Source: a virus | IMG/VR virus record: IMGVR_UViG_3300038465_000158 | Span: 1 to 64,000 of that record | Reading direction: 5' to 3' (one strand) | DNA length: 64,000 nucleotides | Shown: positions 49,694 to 58,218 of the stretch, piece after piece | Position numbering within the stretch: position 1 is the first letter of the stretch | Layout of the letters: each line of letters begins with the position of its first letter | Notes under the pieces: generated by a model | Databases searched by the model: none | Seen by the model: only the letters and a program-made list of their open reading frames with translations | What the model was told of the DNA's origin: nothing | Translations under genes and position numbers: made by a program

Positions 49694-51919
49694 ATGGACG
49701 CTGAACTCGAATATTTTCTTGCAATAGCGAATCGAAAGAGAATTCCAGTTGCTCGTATCGGAATCAGTGGCGAGTTTCTTGTCACTGAAAGCCAAACTAA
49801 TATTGGAATAGCAAACATAGATGCAGCTCTCGGCTCTTCAACAGCGCTCGTGACAACAGTTGCTCCGCATGGAATCGCAGTTGGTGAGATTATGACTATT
49901 GAGAACAATCTCACTGAGTCTGCAATCACGACGATCACTGGTGATGGAACGACGGCAACAGTTGCATGCGCTCAACCGCATGCTCTTGTCGACCAAGGAA
50001 CTGTTGTCATCGCGAACAACACTGCAGTATTCACTGATGCTGACGCAACTGGCGACGGTTCAACTGCGACAATTGTCACAACTGAACCGCATGGATTCGC
50101 GGATAGTGCGAGTATCGACATCGGATACACTGTTGCTGGTGTGCCTTCTTCCATCACTGTTGGTATCTCGTCTGTCACTGCTGACGGCACAACTGCGACC
50201 GTTGTGACGACTTCTCCGCATACGTTCATCGATGGTCAAAATGTAACTATCAGTGTTCCGGCTGGTGACGGTTCGATTGCTCAAATTTACTCGAATTCGC
50301 CGACGAGCGGAAACTCTGAAGTGTACTCTCCGAACTTGCCGAACATCGGAGATTCAGTCACGATTACTGGCAATGGATTCGATGCAAGTCTTCTTTCGCC
50401 GACGTTGCATGCCGCAATAGTTACTGGTAACGGAACAACCGCGACAGCTATTACTTCATACGGAACGCTTCCTCCAGAGTTTACTTCTGGAACAAACATT
50501 GAACTCACTGGACTTCGCGCGCACGGCACGATGGTTCAAATTGCTTCGTCTGGGACAACAGTTTCAGTTCTTACATTTACAGCGCATAGTCTTGCTGTCG
50601 GCAGCAGCGTCACACTTCATGGAATCACTGGCCCAACATCGCAGACACGATTCAACGGCACGTGGACTGTTGCTTCAGTTCCGAATCCTGGCGAATTTAC
50701 GTTCACTGCGCCATTCAGTTCATCAATCACGTTCAATCCTTCGCCAGCGACATGGAACGGGGTTTCTGGTTTTAATGGTTCGTGGGTGATTTCTAGCATT
50801 GGGTCAATCACTGTTAGTTCACACGTCTATAAAACAGTTTCATTCGCAAATAGCGTCAATGTGACTACAGCTGGAACGCCAACGTATGGGACTGGCGGTG
50901 TTATTACCGCAGTTTCTTCCTACAATACGTCATTTACCGTTAGTGCTCTCGGTGCCGGTTACTTTGTCATTCCGTACGCGTCAGGCGCTGGAGTATCGAT
51001 CTTTTATGGTGGCCAGTGGGAGACTGGGGCAGGTCTTGGAGGAGTTCAAGTCATCACTGCAATCGACGATAGTTTGACATTTGAATATGCCACTATCGTC
51101 ACGTCTTCGTCTACGAGCGGCTACGCAACAGGAACGTCAGGTTTTGACCAGACTGGTGTGACAATCACGTATCAAGATGCGAACACGTTCACGTACTCAT
51201 GTGCTTCAGATACTGCCGGTGTCGCTGTTGCTGGCTACAACGGCTCTGGTCTTTCTGGATTCAATGGCACTCAGATTCCAATTACTTACATTGACGGTCT
51301 AACTTTCTCGTTTCTTAGCGGAACGCAAGCAGTCATCACAGGCGGAAATCTCAATGGCACAAGTGGATTCAATGCATCACCAGTAACTGTGTTGACGGTG
51401 CCATCATCGACGACCTTCACGTACAAGAATCAACTTGCTGGAGTCGGAGGAACAGCACTTCCGTACGTCTATGGACTTACTTCTGCATCTGGTACCATCA
51501 TCACATTTGACTTGTCGTACGCTGGAGTGACTAAAACGCAATTGTACTGGGACCAACCTGCAGTTTTTTCAACAAACGGCATGGTGGCAAGTTCTAGCGG
51601 AATCACTGTCCCAATTGCTGGGTACTACAGAATCATCTGTCGTGTTGAACTAAGTGGCGCCGTAAATACGGCATACGCATTCGCAGACATCCTTGTAGAT
51701 GGCGTTCTTACTGCAAGAAGTACGTGCATCAACATGCAAAACCCACCGTCTGAATATTGGAGTGTTCTTGTCTCTGACCTCGTGTACTTAACAGCAAATC
51801 AGACCATTAGCATCTTGGTTACCGCGTTCGCGCCATTGAATAGCGGTCAAATTTATGCATTCGGCTCGGGGTACAGTTTTACGTATTTGGCCGCAATTTA
51901 CATGAGCGCAGGAGCGTAG
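49694..51919 (+). CDS. Long beta-repeat fibre with C1q-like end
   Basis: 741 residues. N-terminus MDAELEYFLAIANRK. Residues ~35-340 contain repeated units of the type GDGTTATVVTT.PHGF..G..VTI. Further Gly/Ser/Thr repeats (GVSGFNGSWV, GLSGFNGTQI, GTSGFNASPV) follow. The last ~150 residues return to the C1q-like pattern seen at 49181. It appears to be a shaft plus trimeric tip. Confidence 0.65.
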   Translation: MDAELEYFLAIANRKRIPVARIGISGEFLVTESQTNIGIANIDAALGSSTALVTTVAPHGIAVGEIMTIENNLTESAITTITGDGTTATVACAQPHALVDQGTVVIANNTAVFTDADATGDGSTATIVTTEPHGFADSASIDIGYTVAGVPSSITVGISSVTADGTTATVVTTSPHTFIDGQNVTISVPAGDGSIAQIYSNSPTSGNSEVYSPNLPNIGDSVTITGNGFDASLLSPTLHAAIVTGNGTTATAITSYGTLPPEFTSGTNIELTGLRAHGTMVQIASSGTTVSVLTFTAHSLAVGSSVTLHGITGPTSQTRFNGTWTVASVPNPGEFTFTAPFSSSITFNPSPATWNGVSGFNGSWVISSIGSITVSSHVYKTVSFANSVNVTTAGTPTYGTGGVITAVSSYNTSFTVSALGAGYFVIPYASGAGVSIFYGGQWETGAGLGGVQVITAIDDSLTFEYATIVTSSSTSGYATGTSGFDQTGVTITYQDANTFTYSCASDTAGVAVAGYNGSGLSGFNGTQIPITYIDGLTFSFLSGTQAVITGGNLNGTSGFNASPVTVLTVPSSTTFTYKNQLAGVGGTALPYVYGLTSASGTIITFDLSYAGVTKTQLYWDQPAVFSTNGMVASSSGITVPIAGYYRIICRVELSGAVNTAYAFADILVDGVLTARSTCINMQNPPSEYWSVLVSDLVYLTANQTISILVTAFAPLNSGQIYAFGSGYSFTYLAAIYMSAGA

Positions 51920-52419
51920 TGGATAGCGAACTTCTCTATCTTTTTTCTAAAGTACCGAAGGGACCGCAAACTCTTGCACACCTTTCATGCACGACAGGTT
52001 CGACTCTAGCAAATACTTTCGTTCCATGGGACAATTTCCAAACGCAAAATGTTATCAGCGTAGGATCATATGGAGTAGCAGTAGAAGCTAGTGGCTACTA
52101 TGAAATTAGTAGCATCGTAACATTCAGCGAATCGTTAACTGCCCCGTATGTAAGTCCAACACCACCGACAAATGTACGCCTTTCAATCGCTGTCAATAGC
52201 ACCGTCGTCTCATCTGGACTTGCTGTGACAGCGACTGAAGCGCAATACACTTTAGCTGCAATTGTGACAGACATCATCTATTTGAACTCTGGTGACATCG
52301 TCACGATCAAAGCTGCATATGCAAGCCCTGGCAATGTCTATATCTGGGGAATTCAAGATCCAACAGCAATCACAGGTCTTTTCATGACTTATATGTCAGT
52401 TGTCTATCTAGGAACGTAA
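51919..52419 (+). CDS. C1q-like tail-tip protein
   Basis: 166 residues from a GTG overlapping the previous TAG. Same length and layout as 49181-49681: MDSELLYLFSK start, VAVEASGYYEISSIVTFSES, IVTDIIYLNSGDIVTIKAA. Divergent in detail, so an old duplication. Confidence 0.6.
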   Translation: MDSELLYLFSKVPKGPQTLAHLSCTTGSTLANTFVPWDNFQTQNVISVGSYGVAVEASGYYEISSIVTFSESLTAPYVSPTPPTNVRLSIAVNSTVVSSGLAVTATEAQYTLAAIVTDIIYLNSGDIVTIKAAYASPGNVYIWGIQDPTAITGLFMTYMSVVYLGT

Positions 52420-52907
52420 TGACCACGACATCACTCAGCAAGATTCCGAAGACCGAGCAACGCGGCTTGTTCGCTTCATCTAGCGGAAACGATGACGAGG
52501 TTGTCTGGCAACCTGCAGGAATTGGCGTTGGCGGATTCACTTTGGCTCTTCCTTTGCTGTGGGCAGACACAGGAGATCCGCCACGATACTTACTCTCGTT
52601 GTTTGGACCAGCGCCAGTTTCCGTGCCAGTCGGGCCAGGAACTCATGTCCAACTCAGTGAAGTTGTTGCTTGGTCGAAAGATGGCGGAACGCCAGAGTAC
52701 ACGATTAACATCACCCAGAATGGCATCGCAGTGCCCGGTCTTACAAGTATCATTGTTGCGTCTTACAACTCACCAGTTTTCGTACCAATTACACCTGTCA
52801 ATGTCGACAATAATGATGAATTCAATATTGAAATGCTGTACAACAGCAGCGGTGGTTCTCATCATTCGATTATCGTCACTCTCTATCTGACAGTGAGTAC
52901 GGCATGA
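52419..52907 (+). CDS. Tandem tail paralogue 1 (SKIPKTEQRG)
   Basis: 162 residues. Opens with SKIPKTEQRGLFASSSGNDDEVVWQPA and ends in a jelly-roll-like domain (YTINITQNGIAVPGLTSIIV; NNDEFNIEM). The next two genes share this plan. All three are linked by ATGA or TAATG junctions. Confidence 0.65.
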   Translation: MTTTSLSKIPKTEQRGLFASSSGNDDEVVWQPAGIGVGGFTLALPLLWADTGDPPRYLLSLFGPAPVSVPVGPGTHVQLSEVVAWSKDGGTPEYTINITQNGIAVPGLTSIIVASYNSPVFVPITPVNVDNNDEFNIEMLYNSSGGSHHSIIVTLYLTVSTA

Positions 52908-53410
52908 GCGAAAGCAAAATCCCGAAAACTGGCCAACGTGGCTATCTTGCGATGACGACTGGAAATGATGATGAAGTTGCGTGGGTGCCAGCAAGTCTTC
53001 CTAGCAGCGGATTCATAACCCCACTTCCTGTCATATGGGCTGAACTGGATAGTAGCGTCGGAACTGGTGGCCCAGTTTCAGCCTTTGGATACACACCAAG
53101 TTTCATGCCCGTTGGCGCGCAAACTACAGCGCAACTAGTCGAAGCAGTTTGTTGGGCAAAAGATACAGCCACTGACTACTACAATTCGTATGAACTTAAC
53201 ATCACGCAGAATGGTACTGCGATTCCAGCACTGACTAATCTTTGGGTTAGTTACAGCACATCACCAGTTATTACTATTCTTTCGCCGCCAGTAGATGTAG
53301 CAAATAATGATGAATTCAATATTGAAGTGACTCGTAACTGGTTCGGTGGAGGATCGCCGTACACTCCAATTATAGCAACTCTGTACATCAAACTATCGGC
53401 AGTGACATGA
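52904..53410 (+). CDS. Tandem tail paralogue 2 (SKIPKTGQRG)
   Basis: 168 residues. SKIPKTGQRGYLAMTTGNDDEVAWVPA, then YELNITQNGTAIPALTNLWV and NNDEFNIEV. It is the closest relative of its two neighbours. The middle segment, where surface loops would lie, is the most divergent. Confidence 0.65.
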   Translation: MSESKIPKTGQRGYLAMTTGNDDEVAWVPASLPSSGFITPLPVIWAELDSSVGTGGPVSAFGYTPSFMPVGAQTTAQLVEAVCWAKDTATDYYNSYELNITQNGTAIPALTNLWVSYSTSPVITILSPPVDVANNDEFNIEVTRNWFGGGSPYTPIIATLYIKLSAVT

Positions 53411-53919
53411 GCAGAAGCAATATCCCAAAAACTACTCAACGTGGTCTTTTTGTGATGTCCACTGGCAATGACAATGAGGTTGCGCTTGTCCCTGGCAGTC
53501 CAGTTGCTGGCGGAGCGACAATAGCAGTGCCAATTACGTGGGTGCATCCACCAAAATTCGGTGCAGGTCCGTATTCGAACTTTGGACCAACACCAATTTT
53601 CATGCCAGTTGACCCAACAACGAATGTGCAACTTATTGGCGGAATGTTTTGGGCATTAGAGACACTTAGCAGCGGCATTGGAATTCTTGGAACTGAATAC
53701 AATCTCAACATTGATAAAAATGGTAGCGCAATAGCAGGTATGACAAATATTTACGTCACGTATTCAACATCTCCAGTTTTTGCATCAATCGCTCCAATTG
53801 ATACTGCAAATGATGATCAATTTGATATTGAACTAATTGACATGAATGCGCCTGGCACCAACCTGTACGGTGCAACAGTTTCTTGCACTCTTTTCTTCGC
53901 TGTGACAGCATTGACGTAA
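53407..53919 (+). CDS. Tandem tail paralogue 3 (SNIPKTTQRG)
   Basis: 170 residues. SNIPKTTQRGLFVMSTGNDNEVALVPG, then YNLNIDKNGSAIAGMTNIYV and NDDQFDIEL. Third copy of the same fold, followed at one base overlap by the glycosyltransferase. Confidence 0.65.
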   Translation: MSRSNIPKTTQRGLFVMSTGNDNEVALVPGSPVAGGATIAVPITWVHPPKFGAGPYSNFGPTPIFMPVDPTTNVQLIGGMFWALETLSSGIGILGTEYNLNIDKNGSAIAGMTNIYVTYSTSPVFASIAPIDTANDDQFDIELIDMNAPGTNLYGATVSCTLFFAVTALT

Positions 53920-54668
53920 TGGAAATTATCGACACCTTTCATTTCAACAATGAAATTGAACTTCTGGATTTGAGAGTTCACATTCTAGAAGACATCGTCG
54001 ATAAATTCATTGTCAAAGAGGCAGATGAAACGTTCACGAGAAACCCTAAGAAGTGTTTGGCGGCTCTTTACGATCATCCAAAGGTATTCACACATAAAGT
54101 CGAATTACCGGATGGCACACCGTGGGAGAGAGACACGTATCAGAAAACAGCAAAAGTCAATCTCGATGAGTTCGGCATTTCGTCTGACGCTCTCATCATG
54201 ATGAGCGATGTCGATGAGATGCCGAGTGTCGAAGCAATTCATCGAATGACAACGGAACTTAAATATGGAATGCTCTGCAGATTTATGCAGCGACCATTTC
54301 AACGGTTTCTCAATGTCGAACAAATTGGGCAACCGTGGAGTGGCACACGAGTTTGTCTCGCTTCCACATATCATTTGCTCAATGACGGTAATTTCTCGCA
54401 TCATATGCCGGCGTATTCAATCGGTAAGGGCGGTTGGCATTGGTCATTTCTCGGCGATACTGAAATGATTATTGACAAGATCAAGTCATATGGCCACACT
54501 CAATTCAATACACCAGAGACAATTCGACTTATCGACGAACGAGTAGCGAACAGTCAAGATGTTCTCGGTCGCACATTCCGATTTCGTACAGTTGACATTG
54601 ATGAAACCTACCCAGTGTATATACGTGAAAACCAGGATAAATTGCGCCACTTGATCAAGTTAAAATGA
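53919..54668 (+). CDS. Family 17-like glycosyltransferase
   Basis: 249 residues from ATG 53919. The opening FHFNNEIELLDLRVHILEDIVDKFIVKEADETFT is the GT17 (MGAT3-type) signature; DSSDALIMMSDVDEMPS-type acidic motif (SDVDEMP) is the metal/sugar-nucleotide site; GKGGWHWSFLG is also conserved. It likely transfers a sugar to a virion or host-surface target. Location amid tail genes favours tail or receptor modification, but the acceptor is unknown. Confidence 0.8.
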   Translation: MEIIDTFHFNNEIELLDLRVHILEDIVDKFIVKEADETFTRNPKKCLAALYDHPKVFTHKVELPDGTPWERDTYQKTAKVNLDEFGISSDALIMMSDVDEMPSVEAIHRMTTELKYGMLCRFMQRPFQRFLNVEQIGQPWSGTRVCLASTYHLLNDGNFSHHMPAYSIGKGGWHWSFLGDTEMIIDKIKSYGHTQFNTPETIRLIDERVANSQDVLGRTFRFRTVDIDETYPVYIRENQDKLRHLIKLK

Positions 54669-54680
54669 TTCCATGACCTG

Positions 54681-54692
54681 AGGAGGTTTATA
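54681..54692 (+). promoter_or_regulatory. Ribosome site with ATA start (endolysin)
   Basis: AGGAGG-TTT-ATA, 21 nt after the previous stop. The ATA frame gives (M)ATFDRKTAGVGALNWAKLQ and retains the catalytic Cys. The first standard starts lie downstream of it (TTG 54873 or later). Confidence 0.78.
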
Positions 54693-56096
54693 GCGACATT
54701 CGATCGGAAGACGGCAGGTGTAGGTGCATTAAATTGGGCAAAACTTCAGAACGGCAAACCGTACATCTGGGGAGGCACCGGACCAGAAGGTTTTGATTGC
54801 TCTGGTCTTACGGAAGAGGCATATCTTCATGTAAATGTCCAACTTCCTCGCACCACGTACGAACAATGCAAATTGTACGTTCTTCCGAAGGACGCAAAGC
54901 TCGAACCTGGAGATTTGCTCTTCATTGCGGGCTCTGACGGCACGGTGGCTGAACCTGGCCATGTAATGATTTTCATCGAAGACGGTTGGGTCTTCCAAGC
55001 GCCGTTTACCGGCGAAGATGTTGGTAAGTACGCGTACGACACGACTCAGTACGACGTCGCAACACGACCAGCTCTTGCGCTGCCTCTACCAGTTGTTCCA
55101 CCAACGGTTGAGCAATTGGCCGCGGCAAAAATGGTGCTTCTTCCAAATCAAGCTGCCGCATTTCTCGCACGGCGAAATGGATGGACTGTTCGCTACTGGA
55201 TTCATCAACAGTTCCTTGCGGCGCCTCCAGGATTTCCAACTACTGGTCTGGCGGAATATGCGAACATTCACTATGAGAGTCCTCGTCCGGCACGGCAAGC
55301 TGGGAAGCGCGGAGTTCGCATCAATGAACTTCATCTTCCGGACCTCGAACTTCACAAATTCAAATCGACTGCACCACTCCCGCCATTACCAACAAGCGGC
55401 GATGTCCGTTGCAGTCTCGAAAACATCGGGATGCTCGGCAATGATGAGTTTGGCGACTGTGGTCCAGCCGCTACCGAGCACATTCGCATGATGCAAGCAG
55501 CAATTTCGACTATTAACGGTCAAACGACGTGGGTTCCTGGGTTCCGAATTCCTCACACCGCGTACACTGAAGGCCTCTATTTTGCGTACGGTCGAGCGAT
55601 GGGAGAAGGCGGTCTTCATCCCGACCAGGGAGTTGCAAATGCAACTTGGTTGCTTTGGCTGTACCAGCACAAAATCATCGAAGGATTTGCTGAAGTCAAC
55701 GTCAATGCATCGTCTGGTCTCATCAATGGCGACAATGCTGCTGCTCGAGCTCATCGTGCGATGATTGAGTTCCAAGGATGTCTCGTTGCCGTCAGTCTCA
55801 CCGATGACGCTGAACAACTGTTCCAGGAAGGTCTTCCTTGGACGACGGCAAACGGCGAAACTCCAGATCCGCAAGAAGGTCATGACATTGCTCTCGGTGC
55901 GTACAGTCCGACAGGAGATACGTTCGGGACTTGGGGCGCATGGGAAGAGTCAACTATTGACTGGGACAACGAATGCATCGGCGAATGCTGGGTCATCGTC
56001 ACCAAGGAACTTGCTGAGCGAAGTGGTTACAATTTCGCTGCTATGACTGCTGTGCTGGATACTCTCGTGGACGCGCATCTTCCGGCTGCGGCGTAA
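54690..56096 (+). CDS. Endolysin with NlpC/P60 domain and second cysteine-peptidase-like domain
   Basis: 468 residues from ATA 54690. Residues ~8-110 are NlpC/P60: YIWGGTGPEGFDCSGL (Cys37), LEPGDLLF, EPGHVMIF (His91). A standard start would remove Cys37, a strong argument for the ATA. A linker with wall-binding-like features follows. Residues ~245-460 contain NDEFGDCGPAATEH (Cys257) and QEGHDIALGAYS (His398), as in C39-like papain folds. It should cleave peptidoglycan peptides during lysis, or act at the tail tip during entry. Confidence 0.75.
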   Translation: MATFDRKTAGVGALNWAKLQNGKPYIWGGTGPEGFDCSGLTEEAYLHVNVQLPRTTYEQCKLYVLPKDAKLEPGDLLFIAGSDGTVAEPGHVMIFIEDGWVFQAPFTGEDVGKYAYDTTQYDVATRPALALPLPVVPPTVEQLAAAKMVLLPNQAAAFLARRNGWTVRYWIHQQFLAAPPGFPTTGLAEYANIHYESPRPARQAGKRGVRINELHLPDLELHKFKSTAPLPPLPTSGDVRCSLENIGMLGNDEFGDCGPAATEHIRMMQAAISTINGQTTWVPGFRIPHTAYTEGLYFAYGRAMGEGGLHPDQGVANATWLLWLYQHKIIEGFAEVNVNASSGLINGDNAAARAHRAMIEFQGCLVAVSLTDDAEQLFQEGLPWTTANGETPDPQEGHDIALGAYSPTGDTFGTWGAWEESTIDWDNECIGECWVIVTKELAERSGYNFAAMTAVLDTLVDAHLPAAA

Positions 56097-56105
56097 GGCG
56101 CATCC

Positions 56106-56420
56106 ATGCTCTCAGTTGTCGGACATAATCCTTTCACCAATTGGATTACGTATCTTTCAGCCGTCGTCGGTCTCCTTCTCGGCGTCGGTACACTTTACAT
56201 TCGTGTCATTTACCCAAGAGCTCTAGCGCACAAAGAGCACGAGGCTGAACGTGAAGGCATGCGGAAAGAACTTGATGCGAAGGACGAATTTCATAACGGA
56301 TTTCTAGATGGTGTAGACGAAGTGCCGGGTATGACACTTGCTGTGCCGCCTGCCGCAGTACGAATCAAAGCGCTTGAAGACATGATGCAAACCCTACTCA
56401 AACCCGGACAGGAGATTTAG
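56106..56420 (+). CDS. Holin-like protein 1
   Basis: 104 residues. One membrane helix (WITYLSAVVGLLLGVGTLYIRVIY) is followed by a charged coiled coil and FLDGVDEVPGMTLAVPPAAVRIKALE. The next gene shares the latter motif. Directly after the endolysin, so a lysis role is likely. Confidence 0.65.
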   Translation: MLSVVGHNPFTNWITYLSAVVGLLLGVGTLYIRVIYPRALAHKEHEAEREGMRKELDAKDEFHNGFLDGVDEVPGMTLAVPPAAVRIKALEDMMQTLLKPGQEI

Positions 56421-56914
56421 TGCTTTTGCATTTAGCGCTTCAAAACAGCAAGATACCAGTTTTCAACTCGGTCCATTTCTGGCAAGGTGTAGTCGGAACA
56501 GTCGCTGTGTTAACTTTCATTGCAGCGTTCCTCGCCAAGCCAATTAAAAGGTGGTACGATAAGAGAAGTCTCGAACGGCAAAGACATGAACTGTTCCTAG
56601 ACGGCATGCCTGGTGTAGAAGGATTCACAAAGCCTATTCCACCGGCGTATGAGCGAATGGGGAATCTCGAAACTGGAATGACAAAAGCGAATTCAACACT
56701 CGAGAATCACGGTGAAATTCTCGAGACTATCGTCAACACACTCATTGGTGTCGCAAGAGCTATTGAAGATGTTGACAGCAAAGTCACGCCGAACGGTGGA
56801 GATACGAACAATCCTGGCGACGTGTTGCAGCGACTCGCAAAAGCAACTGGCGTCTGGGTTGAAGAAAAGAAGATCCCAATAACACGTATCAAAAATGAAA
56901 ACAAAAAATCGTGA
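56420..56914 (+). CDS. Holin-like protein 2
   Basis: 164 residues from a GTG overlapping the previous TAG. One membrane helix (WQGVVGTVAVLTFIAAFLA), a basic stretch, then FLDGMPGVEGFTKPIPPAYERMGNLE, matching holin-like protein 1, and a helical tail. The pair may act together as holin and antiholin. Confidence 0.65.
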   Translation: MLLHLALQNSKIPVFNSVHFWQGVVGTVAVLTFIAAFLAKPIKRWYDKRSLERQRHELFLDGMPGVEGFTKPIPPAYERMGNLETGMTKANSTLENHGEILETIVNTLIGVARAIEDVDSKVTPNGGDTNNPGDVLQRLAKATGVWVEEKKIPITRIKNENKKS

Positions 56915-57507
56915 GAAAGCAAGCTGTAGTCCCTGAAGCGACCGTTGCAATTTATGACTTTGGCGAGCATTGTGAAACAACTGAAGCCGGGGACATGATT
57001 CTTGTCAAGCATGCGCATATCTCCGCGAAATTGATTCGCTTCGGACAACGAATCAAATATTGGATGCTTCGTGTCATCATGCGGCGAAAGGAGTACGACA
57101 AAGCGTACTGCGAAACGAATCATGCGATGATTGTCGTCGTTGGCGGGAAGGACGCTCTCGTCTCCCAGATGCAACCGTCTGGCGGCGGAGTCATCGTTGG
57201 TCTTCGTCGCTATGCTGATTTGCGATACGCCGTCGTACACCCGACAAAAGCGAATGTTGAACAGCGAGCAAATGCGGCAGCATTCGGTAGATGGGCAGTT
57301 GGTAACAAATATGGCTGGCTCTCAATCGCAACTATGATTGTCGGTGTGTTCATCCCATTTTTCGAAGTCGCGATGAGTATCGGCAACAGCATGGTTTGTT
57401 CGACTGCGTCAACCCTCGCGCACCGCTGCATGGGGTTGATTCCTGACGAGGCAGACACTGGAGTGTTTCCTGCAGATGATGCTCGCTACTACGATGTAAG
57501 GTTGTAA
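56911..57507 (+). CDS. Permuted NlpC/P60 (YiiX-like) cysteine peptidase
   Basis: 198 residues from GTG 56911. AGDMILVKHAHISAKLIRFGQR, NHAMIVVVGG (His), AVGNKYGWLSIATM and SMVCSTASTLAHRCMGL (Cys) have the order of the permuted papain-like YiiX family (His before Cys). A hydrophobic helix lies between. Possibly a second lytic enzyme. Confidence 0.65.
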   Translation: MRKQAVVPEATVAIYDFGEHCETTEAGDMILVKHAHISAKLIRFGQRIKYWMLRVIMRRKEYDKAYCETNHAMIVVVGGKDALVSQMQPSGGGVIVGLRRYADLRYAVVHPTKANVEQRANAAAFGRWAVGNKYGWLSIATMIVGVFIPFFEVAMSIGNSMVCSTASTLAHRCMGLIPDEADTGVFPADDARYYDVRL

Positions 57508-57510
57508 TCG

Positions 57511-58152
57511 ATGTCACCACTCACTTACGAAGGCGAGACTGCAGTCGCCTATCCAGCAGTATTCGGTGGAGTCGCTGCTCCAGCAATATACTACGTCGGG
57601 CTGCAGACAAGTGAGATCTATCCTGGAGCAAGTCAAAGCATCGCGAATGGCGCAGTAATTATCCCAACAGCATTTGACACATTTAGCGAACCAGGAACTG
57701 GCACTAATAGAATTTTTGTCTGTTCAACAGCAGGGACAACCGATGTAGCTGAGCCAAATTGGGACGCTGTCGTATCTGGTGGAACGATACTTGACGGCAG
57801 TGTCATCTGGCAAGATGTTGCGTCAACAACATCACCGTTTTGGCTGAGTTCTACGCCAGTCTTTAACGAAGTTTCTGCATCAGAATATGCACGAGTTGAG
57901 TATGACAACAATCAAACAAATTTTCCTTCGCCAAGCGGTTCAAACCCGACCGTAGGCACAAATGCGAATATCATCGGGTTTGCGACATCATATGTTGCAT
58001 GGGGTACTCTTGCCGCAGTCACATTTCATGACGCGTACAGCGGCGGCAATGTAATCTCATTTGCGTACCTTTCAAAGCATTTGACAATTAGCGGCGCTGG
58101 AATCACACCAAGTATCCCAGCGCTAACGGGACTTACGCTTACTGTCTCATAA
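57511..58152 (+). CDS. Virion-associated beta protein
   Basis: 213 residues. Beta-rich, low charge. NANIIGFATSYVAWGTLAAVTFHDAYSGGNVISFAYL is a pattern found in small tail or decoration proteins of actinophages. A 63-nt gap without ORF follows. Confidence 0.6.
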   Translation: MSPLTYEGETAVAYPAVFGGVAAPAIYYVGLQTSEIYPGASQSIANGAVIIPTAFDTFSEPGTGTNRIFVCSTAGTTDVAEPNWDAVVSGGTILDGSVIWQDVASTTSPFWLSSTPVFNEVSASEYARVEYDNNQTNFPSPSGSNPTVGTNANIIGFATSYVAWGTLAAVTFHDAYSGGNVISFAYLSKHLTISGAGITPSIPALTGLTLTVS

Positions 58153-58206
58153 AAATACAGTGCTTCGGATGTTAATATTCAAAGTAATGGTTGTTGTCCA
58201 CCGCAT

Positions 58207-58218
58207 AGGAGATTTATT
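58207..58218 (+). promoter_or_regulatory. Ribosome site with ATT start
   Basis: AGGAGA-TTT-ATT. The ATT frame gives (M)FVELGNKSAAFRDEKTGE. The first ATG (58273) has no ribosome site. Confidence 0.6.
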
